Under the pieces are notes generated by a model. That model did no database searches. It was not told the DNA's origin and saw only the letters and a list, made by a program, of their open reading frames with translations. A program made the translations under genes and the position numbers. From the NCBI GenBank assembly GCA_036939755.1, contig JALLAZ010002534.1, positions 1-10,042 on the forward strand: DNA of 10,042 nucleotides, written 5' to 3'. The DNA comes from Stephanodiscus triporus (taxonomy: Eukaryota; Bacillariophyta; Thalassiosirophyceae; Thalassiosirales; Thalassiosiraceae). Of this stretch, positions 1-7,100 are shown in pieces (position 1 is the stretch's first letter; each line of letters starts with the position of its first letter).

Positions 1-1372
1 CCAAGTTTATGGAGATATCCATACTGGTGACGAGTGGATTCCAGCACGGGACCGTTACTGTCAATCTACAAATGACATACCAGTTGGACAGGGACTTCCC
101 CCGTGGTTCGATGAGAAATGGTATAATAGATGACACAAAGTGTCAAGCAGAAGAGCGAAAGGGCAACCTATTTTGTTGTTGTGCATTGGCAGTACTGCGT
201 TGGGTTGTGAAAAATTGAAGGCCGCATTACGATACGATGATTGAATGTGGAGGAAATGGTTGGAGTTTATCCAGCTGTATTTATCCATGGAACAATGGTT
301 TCACTATTCTAATCCTAAGGAAGAGGTAAGAAATGCAAGACCGCTAATTGCCAAAGTTCTGTGATCACTCCAGATCTTGTTTCCCAGAGAAGGGACAGGA
401 AACGAATACAATATTCCAAAATTTCATGCTATGACAAAAATGCAGTTTTATAAAACGGTATGGATCAGCAATTAACTTCTACGGAGGTACAGGAGAATCG
501 GCACACAAGTTCTTCGTGAAGGCACCAGGGCAGAAGACGCAATGACAAGTTAGCGGGTTTGCAACTCAGGTGGCCAATCAATACTACAACATTTTAGTCA
601 CCGCAAAAGCATTGTGGTTTGTTGATAGTTATGAGCAATCAAAACAAACAAGAGGACACCATGGAATGCAAACATGTACTAATGATAGTGTCAACAGCGA
701 AAACCCCTACAATGACGACATACAGTTTCACCTTAGTAGAAAATATTCCATCCAACTAACGGAAAGTATAACTCAAAAGGCAAGCCGCAGTGAAGATATA
801 TATCCCCAGTGGAAGACAAATATGAATGGTGTGAAGAATAACTACAAGTTCTGTCTACATCCACGTTTGGTGAATGCAATTCTAAATAGGGTGAATAACA
901 TTGTGGATGAAACTACGTCAAACGTTATCTATAATGTTGAAGGCTACACTCGATTAACAACAATCTCACATGATGGCAATCACGTAGTATACCATGCCAA
1001 CCCACACCTCCAGGGAAGAATGTGGTATGATTGGGCATACGTGCATTTCGAAGAAACAATTGAAAAAGGGGATATCATTGAAAGATATTATCCATCCAAA
1101 ATTTTAGGCTTTGTTAAATTTGAGGAAACAACTGAGGCGGTAATGCAATGCACAGATAAACCATTATGTTGGTCAAGAGTAAAGAAACAATTTGTGGTGA
1201 AGGTCATCTAGGAACGGATGATGCTGTATCAGTTGTTACTGTTCCATTATCTTCGTTCGTTCATCCGTTATGTGTTGTACCGGATTATGGGGGTAATGAA
1301 ACATCGTACATAGTGGTGTTGCCAATGAGAAATTGGAGCAGGTACTTTGGTGATCGAATTATGTTGGACTAA
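1..1372 (+). pseudogene. Decayed DNA-transposon transposase-like gene, 3' part
   Basis: Three reading frames must be stitched to follow one protein. Positions 2-87 encode a piece with GDIHTGDEWIPARDRYC, like the region around a catalytic Asp in Plavaka/KDZ-type transposases. At about 88-90 the sequence jumps in frame to a much later part (RDFPRGSMRNGIIDD), so a large internal deletion is likely. The frame shifts again near 180, 460 and 1205. Stops TGA lie at 242-244, 362-364 and 543-545; the last sits where CGA (Arg) would fit. The longest open piece, 570-1211, has no recognised catalytic motif. It holds an aromatic stretch (WYDWAYVHFEE, then YYPSKILGFVKF) that may be a small C-terminal beta domain. 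The protein ends at TAA 1370-1372. The start lies outside the window. The family assignment is from memory of similar diatom proteins and is tentative; that it is a pseudogene is much surer. It converges on the next gene with 67 bp between the two stop codons. Confidence 0.6.
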
Positions 1373-1439
1373 ATACGGTATTTATGTTTTAGATTTTAAG
1401 TTATCTAGAATGAGAGCATGTTCTTGAGTTAGAGGTAAA

Positions 1440-1800
1440 TCATTGTTGTTCATATTCAATGATGGCAGTTTTCAAATATGTAGATGTGCACATGATCTCA
1501 TCCTTCCAATTTGCATCTGGATGAGATACAATGAGGAATCCTTGCATGAAATAACAAGTAATCACCAGGGCGTAAGGGAACAGCAACACCAAGGGTGGGG
1601 AACAGAAATATACCACAACGTAATCATCAGAAACATATTTACATTTCCCCTTGAGAAACACCTGAATATTGCTGAACGTAAAATCTGCGTCAGTGTGGCA
1701 TCTTAAAAAAACATTTGTCCCAAAGGCAATTCCACCAAAGAACTGAGCATTGCAGTTCTCATTTGATGATGTAAAGGTCTTGAATGGAACGACCGGCCTG
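1440..1800 (-). other. 2OG-Fe(II) dioxygenase-like (double-stranded beta-helix) domain remnant
   Basis: The segment GGIAFGTNVFLRCHTDADF carries an HxD pair (His codon 1695-1697, Asp 1689-1691). About 50 residues later, in another frame, comes LGVAVPLRPGDYLLFHARIP followed by His (1531-1533) and a nearby Arg (1516-1518). HxD...H binds Fe(II) and a downstream Arg binds 2-oxoglutarate in this superfamily; the GD-x-L-x-F strand before the distal His is also typical. The two halves are separated by a one-base loss near 1591-1605, and the frame returns by a one-base gain near 1499-1507. The tail IMCTSTYLKTA precedes the stop. Fold and cofactors are inferred from the motif. Substrate is unknown; TET/JBP-like (modified base) is one possibility. 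Confidence 0.5.
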
Positions 1801-2626
1801 CTTGGCATGATGTAGATAGCTTGGTACAGTGTGATCTGCAATCATACGGAAGCTTCTTTCAGCACGCTTCATCGTCCAAACCAATGATCGCCAATGTGGA
1901 TCAGGTAGATGATCCATATATGGTGGATGATTTAGAACACACTTGGAGTTCCTGGAGACCTGAGGACCAACACAGGCATAACGAACCACCTTTCTATAAT
2001 CAGTGAAAACCCTCTTTGCATCACCTCTGCTCAAAGCTCTATGTCGTAGATTTTCGCAAGCCGTTAGAGATTTGGAAATTTTCAACAAACAACATTCATC
2101 AAGAATGCCTAAAGACATCCTTTGAGGCATTCTAATAAAGGGATGCACACCGTCAATCATGGGATGGGTTAAGCCAATATTTGGATCAGTTTCATCTTCA
2201 ATGTGTACTTTGTTGACAGAAATAGAACGCCACAATACACCATCTGGTGGTTTAATCCGTGGGGTTGAATGATTGCCACCATCAAAAACAATTATATCAG
2301 AGTCAATCTCGATGGGAGACAAATTGAATTGATTACTAGGAATGATGACTTCTCGGCAGATCTCTTTAATCTTCCTTTGCTTTTACTTGGCTCTATGAGA
2401 TCTCCGGTGAAAGACTTTTGATGATTTAACGTGCTTCTGATATGCTGCAGAAGCACACTGAGTACGCAGCGATGAGGTTGCATTTGATTTGGAGAAAACA
2501 TGAACCCATGATGGGTTAAGGTCGTTAAGTTCAAGAGGTGCTACAGTTGAGGATGATTCAATGTCACCATAAAACTCACAAGTGTCAGTAATGTGGCAGC
2601 TGAAGGCATATGAGACAGTACTAGAC

Positions 2627-2718
2627 TGAGTCAAGGCGTTGCAGTGAACACTATCACTACTGACATCAAGAGANTGAGTCAAGGCGTTGCAGTGAACACT
2701 ATCACTACTGACATCAAG
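2627..2718. repeat. 44 bp direct repeat flanking an N (probable assembly join)
   Basis: Positions 2627-2670 and 2675-2718 are identical and are separated only by AGA and an undetermined base at 2674. This is what an unmerged contig overlap looks like. The duplication repeats SLDVSSDSVHCNALTQ in the - strand gene. The 48 bp offset keeps the frame, so it does not itself break the gene. Confidence 0.8.
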
Positions 2719-2801
2719 GGGAGGAGGCAGACATTGGTCATTGGAGGCAAGCGTAATTGGACTTAGTTTTTTGACGTTGAGGTCATTCCGGCGACCTTGT
2801 T

Positions 2802-2890
2802 CTGAAATGTGAAGAAAAGATCATGTTATACATTGATAACTGAGAGCAAATGGTTTGAATGAAAAATGTCATAACAAATATTACACATAC
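2802..2890 (-). other. Spliceosomal intron, 89 bp, phase 1
   Basis: On the - strand the donor reads TCAG|GTATGTG at 2891/2890 and the acceptor reads TTCACATTTCAG|AACAAGG at 2802/2801, with a T-rich stretch before the AG. Removing it fuses FRYS to a Glu made from the split codon and continues QGRRNDLNVKK, keeping the reading frame across two different genomic frames. Without splicing the frame ends at a stop inside the intron. Size and splice-site form fit diatom introns. Confidence 0.75.
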
Positions 2891-2906
2891 CTGAATATCT
2901 AAACTT

Positions 2907-2999
2907 GCAACACAAATTAAATTTATTACATTGCATGCATTGTAGATCACCAGCCGACTCAAAAACACAACGCCGATGAGCACTAGTACACTCAATGCA
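2907..2999 (-). other. Zn2Cys6-type binuclear zinc cluster
   Basis: The Cys spacing is C-x2-C-x6-C-x9-C-x2-C-x6-C, the pattern of Gal4-type clusters (CX2CX6CX5-12CX2CX6-8C). It starts at NCIECTSAHRRC, with basic residues between the second and third Cys as usual, and ends at NKFNLCC. Just before it is a basic run (GKRQKRILKN) that could help bind DNA or act as a nuclear signal. Spacing and basic residues are seen; DNA binding is inferred from the family. Confidence 0.65.
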
Positions 3000-3628
3000 G
3001 TTCTTTAGAATTCTCTTTTGCCTTTTCCCCATAATGCTTTCAGTGAAGGTTGGGCCACGGTCCTCTAAAGTAGCGACAGAGGAATGATCCAGGATAACAC
3101 GTGACGGTGTATCTGATTTCACTTCGGGTAAATGAAAAGCTTGAGTCAATGGAGTGATATGTTCCATTGGGTGTACGGATGCGTCCATTTTGATGTATCA
3201 AAGGGATGTCTTGAATGATAGGACCAAAATCGACTCCGTTAAAATCAACGGTAGATACAGATGATATAGACGATTCATCGTCATTGTGTTTGTCTTGGCG
3301 GACAAGGTCAACTTGATTAATGTCACAAAAGCTGACAGTGGAGAGAGAGTACACAGCGTTGTCGTCTTTGTTGTTTCTGTTGTCGTCGTCGTTGTCGTCA
3401 TCGTTGTCTCCGTTACCATCGAATGGAACAAAATATCCTTCGTACACGTCGCCCTTGTTGTCCTCGTTGTCCTCATCTTCGTCTATTTCGTATTCACTTA
3501 GGAGATTACCATCACTGTTGTAGTGAGAGGGATGGTAAACAAACGTGTCTTAGTCGTCGCCTTCTGGATAAGAGTAATCACTTAATATAAGGTGACCTTC
3601 ACTGTCATTGGGAGGATGGGGAAAATAC

Positions 3629-3858
3629 CCGTCTTCGTCGTCTTCATCATCGTCGTCGTCATCATCTTTGTCGTCATCATCGTCGTTGTCATCGTTGTCG
3701 TCGTCATCGTTGTCATCATTGTCGTCGTCGTCGGCAGCGTCTTCGTCGGCATTGTCGTCGTCATCGTCGTCGTCGTCGTCGTCCTCGTCCTCGTCCTCGT
3801 CGTCCTCGTTGTCCTCGTCGTCCTCGTCGTCATCGTCCTCTTCGTCCTCGTCGGCAGC
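3629..3858. repeat. Degenerate trinucleotide repeat coding for an Asp/Glu tract
   Basis: On the + strand this is an imperfect run of TCG/TCA/TCC/TTG triplets. On the - strand it reads as GAY/GAR codons, giving about 75 residues that are nearly all Asp and Glu with a few Asn and Ala. A shorter similar stretch lies at 3363-3418 (the DNDDDNDDDN part of the same protein). Long open frames on the + strand here are only by-products of the repeat. Confidence 0.8.
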
Positions 3859-4009
3859 GTCGTTGGTGTGGCGTCCAGTGCGTCGACGTTTCAACTGCGG
3901 GAGAAGGTCAAGAGAAGTAAATACAGACCACTTGTCGCGTTCTTCGATTTCTCTGCGTCGAACAGTGTTGTCGAATGCTCTCTAAGACAGCATAGGCATG
4001 ATCATTAGG

Positions 4010-4039
4010 ACAAAAGGTTGTTCAACAAAAGGTTGTTCT
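4010..4039. repeat. 15 bp tandem duplication inside the LTR
   Basis: ACAAAAGGTTGTTCA (4010-4024) is followed at once by the same 15 bases with one mismatch in the last position (4025-4039). Each unit can also form a small hairpin. Duplicated LTR blocks often hold regulatory sites; nothing here shows that directly. Confidence 0.6.
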
Positions 4040-4044
4040 TAGCA
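4035..4044 (-). other. LTR segment complementary to the primer-binding position
   Basis: In element sense this reads TGCTAAGAAC. It is the exact reverse complement of the ten bases that follow the 5' LTR (9995-10004 on the + strand). If the transcript starts at or near this point, its 5' end could fold back onto the primer-binding position, as in the yeast element Tf1. The transcript start is not known. Confidence 0.4.
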
Positions 4045-4072
4045 ATTATGGCTATATCGTCTAGGGAAAAAG

Positions 4073-4124
4073 GTCAGAGAAGTCTCTGACTAAACCTGAG
4101 TGCGTTGCCTACGCTAGGCAACGC
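4073..4124. other. Two perfect palindromes at the 3' end of pol
   Basis: At 4073-4090 the arms GTCAGAGA/TCTCTGAC flank a two-base loop and contain the pol stop codon (4074-4076). At 4102-4124 the ten-base arms GCGTTGCCTA/TAGGCAACGC flank a CGC loop. Both would form stable hairpins in the element RNA next to the 3' LTR. They may affect RNA 3' end formation, or may belong to the LTR itself. Confidence 0.55.
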
Positions 4125-7100
4125 TGGAATCCATTTGGATGGTTTGAAGTAACCAGGTAATTGTATTCCAATGGGAGTAGTCGGCTCGGGACTCGCTCTC
4201 TGCTCTCGTGGGACTCTAGGTAAGGGTATGTTACGTACGTACCCGTCCTTGAGAGTTCCAACACACCCTTTCAGAGTGCTAGGCTTGATGGCCCGCGGTA
4301 ATACCAAGGGCGAATTTTTCTCATGGAGGTAAAAAGGGCGTACTGCTGTGTGGTGCGCCCCAGGGTGATGCTTGCTTTGGTAGTCAGCCAAGTTCTCTTG
4401 GCCGGGGTGCCAAACTAGTTGGTATCGATCCTGTGCAACTTTATCAGCAATCCAAAAATATCTCATTTCCATTGCTCGCGATCGTTGTCGTTTGATGGTG
4501 TTGTTTGCAATACCAATGGCAGTTGCATTATCGCAGTGCACGGGGGTTTTGGGTTGTGGATGTCCAAGGTCTTCGAGGGTAAGTCGAAAAATTAGTCCCT
4601 CCTGACAATTTAGAAATAACGCTCCCAATTCTGCTTCCGCGGCTGAAGATACAACAAAACGGAGGATGGAACACAAGGTGTGAAATGCGCCATTCAAACG
4701 AATGGGCGCTCCATCTTTTGGTATCCATCCGAGGAAAAAATGTCCACTCGCACGGCTGCGCGATTTAGGCTCCGTGAGATATGATGCGTCGGAATGGATA
4801 TTCAGAATCATGTCGGATGCGCGGAATCGTACGGTGGCATCAGGGTGCGTCGCAAGATAATCGAGGACCTGCAGTGCCTTCGCCATTGTTCGTTCCGTGC
4901 CCTTTGTTTGCTCACTCGCTATTGTGCTGAGTGACACTAATACTGTCATATCCACTGCCCTTGCATAATAAAGGATGCTCCCCACAATTTTCTGAACACG
5001 TTTTATTTCGTTGTCGTCAAGCTTGCGGGATGTGTCGATGGGGAGAGGTGATTGTGCCTCTGATCCATATTTTTTCGGCTCAGGTGAGTAAGGGCAATGT
5101 TGTGGACGGGGGGACACGACGTGTTTGTATTTGTCCAGTTGTTTCTGAACGTATCCCGGCATGGATATGTCGAGTGTGCGCGCGTGATAATCCCATTTCA
5201 ATTTTATTCCGCAGTACAGGTCGCCCGTCCAGTCCTCGACGAGTTTGTATTCTTCCCCGATGCATTTTACCAGGTGGTCTGCATGTTCTTTGCCGACATA
5301 TTTTACGCCGAAATCGTCGACAACAAGCGAAAATGTGATCGGGCGCCATTCGTGTCGCCAGAGCCCCGGGGTGTTTGCGCATTCGTGGTATCCGTGTGGG
5401 GCAAGGCGCTGTCGGAGGAGTTTGTTGGCAAGTATTCCTGCCTGCGGTAACCCCCACACTGCTCGCTCCAAACGTAAGTGCACAAATCCTTTGTATGCGC
5501 AATTGTCGAGGTCATATTGTTTCCGAATCCATGCAGGGAACAACTCGAGCGGCATTCGCATATACTCGAAATAGTCAAGGGCGGCGGTGAGGTAGAAATT
5601 TTTAATGTCGAGGCACATGAATTTTGCGTCGGGCGTGCTGAGGACACTGTTCCACAGCAACTTCGAGGTGCACAGGTCCGCTGTGCGTGTGGAGACGTTG
5701 CCTTTGTATTGGATTAGATTGCCGCCTGCCGTGATACGGATGCGGTTGGGATCTTCCTTTTGGGGGCGGTGATCGACGACGACCTTGGCGTAAGTGAATT
5801 TTTGCTTGTCCAAATATGCCTTTTTTATCTCGTCGTGTTTCATCACGAACATTGAATTGGTCCCTTTTTGGCCTGTTTTGTTATCGCCCTGCGCCATCCC
5901 ACCAAAATCCTTTCCGAACGCTGTTTGCCAAATCTCCGCCGTCGCGGGATCGTTCATGAGACGTTTGTAACTCGAAATCAATTCTCCATTGACAGGATGT
6001 ACCATCGGGGATGCGTAGTGCGCAAAATTAGGGCGCGTGTCGACAAAGTCAGGCAGGGTCAAATCACGGTGAGTGAATGCGACTTGCTTGTACAATGCCT
6101 CCCGTGTCGTGAGCGCATTCAAAGCTTGCTGACTGATAAGATTCGCGCGCGCCCTGGGAATGCGATGCCCAGGCATAGCCGTGAAGTGTACTTTTGGTAG
6201 GCTGGGGGTCTCGGTTCGTGTACGTGGCGAACGCCGGGGAGCTGCCTCGGGTGTATCATCCTGAGTAACGCCGGGGAGCGTGTCGCGTGTGATTGGCGGC
6301 ACTGCCCCGGGGGTGTTACCGCGCGTGACGCGTCGATGTATCCGGGCCGTAGTGAGTAGACTGCGTTTTGCTGTGGGATTGCGTGCTTGTATGATAGCAG
6401 GGCTGTCAGTCACCCGTTGGATTGTCACAGTTGTTGTCGGTGCAGGCGTAGTCACCCTTTGTTGTGTTTCTGTCACAGGGGGGTCCAAAATTGCGTCAAG
6501 GTGAGTGCGCAGTAACTTGATGAGGGCTTTGCCTTTGGGTGTCATGGCTGCTTCCCGCGCTTCATTTGTTAGTTCTAACGTCAGGGCTTCGATGTGCTCA
6601 TTTGGCGTTAGATTCGGTAATTGGCAATGTTGGGGAAAAAGCTCCGCTGATCCCGAGATACGGTAAGCACGCGTCTCGGGGACGTAATATATATTGCAAC
6701 GGTAATGGTCCTTCGATGGACCTAGCAACCACGCATCTGTTCCGCGCGCCGCCCATGATCCTCGTACGGCCGGGGCTTCATATATTACTGCCTTGCAGCC
6801 TGGGGGTGCAAGAGGATACCGGCCCCAATCGTATGGCCCGTTGAGGGCCTCGTATGCCGAAACTTCGGGGTTGACACGCGACGCCCTGAGCAGGTTCAGC
6901 GTGTCCTGTACTTGTGGGGCCAGTTTGTCCCAGAGTTGCAGTGGGAAATCTGCATCTGTCGTTGCAAGCGTTGCAATGAAAGCATCCTTGAACGTTTGTA
7001 TCGCCCGTTCAGCGGCGTTGACCCGATGGTTGTGTGGCTCAACGAGTTGGAGTTTGCATTCTTTGTCGGTAAGAAATTTTTTGATAAATTTTGTGGCTTG

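Larger units (their letters stand above)
1440..3968 (-). pseudogene. Broken gene: acidic region, Zn2Cys6 cluster, 2OG-Fe(II) dioxygenase-like domain; cut by retrotransposon
   Basis: Read 5' to 3' from 3968 to 1440. The first segment (REIEERDKW, TSLDLLPQLKRRRTGRH) is open directly from the LTR edge, then runs into a long Asp/Glu tract. One in-frame TAA (3550-3552) interrupts it; the same frame continues to about 3200. The frame then moves by one (indel or unseen intron) to a piece with ATG at 3186-3188, ending in a Zn2Cys6 cluster. An 89 bp intron (2890-2802) joins it in phase to a Ser-rich segment. That segment holds a second in-frame TAA (2383-2385) and runs on to about 1800. After a frameshift near 1791-1800 comes the dioxygenase-like domain, ending at TGA 1440-1442. 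Similar diatom proteins seem to share this order, from memory. A regulator or DNA-modifying protein is a guess. With at least two nonsense codons, about four frameshifts and a retroelement in it, it is very unlikely to work, unless some errors come from sequencing. The 5' end would lie beyond the right LTR. Confidence 0.65.
3969..4073 (-). repeat. 3' LTR of the retrotransposon (one edge defined)
   Basis: The edge at 3969 starts with TG, and the first 31 bases match the copy at 10005 at 29 positions. The base before TG differs between copies, which fixes the boundary. The other edge cannot be set because the second LTR runs off the window; the end given is a guess just before the pol stop, and the LTR could extend into the pol 3' end. 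No clear polypurine tract is seen. In element sense this is the downstream LTR; a weak ATATAG lies at 4052-4057. Confidence 0.6.

Noticed and set aside
1373..1439. Terminator or small gene between the convergent genes
   Set aside because: Only 67 AT-rich bases; no clear poly(A) signal, hairpin or open frame was seen.
2783..2995. 70-residue hydrophobic - strand open frame over the intron
   Set aside because: It runs in a frame different from the zinc cluster, across the intron, and is explained by the T-rich intron sequence.
1..3968. A non-standard genetic code, given in-frame TAA and TGA
   Set aside because: The stops occur together with frameshifts in the two decayed genes, while the intact retroelement uses TGA to end Pol. 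Ordinary decay is simpler.
3592..4008. Long + strand open frames reading Val/Ile-rich or Ser-rich protein
   Set aside because: They are the antisense and shifted frames of the Asp/Glu-coding triplet repeat. Low complexity explains the openness; the hydrophobic run is not evidence of a membrane protein.
4190..4206. Polypurine tract (purine-rich on the - strand)
   Set aside because: The tract is broken by C residues, is not followed by TG on the - strand, and lies more than 100 bases inside the pol frame.
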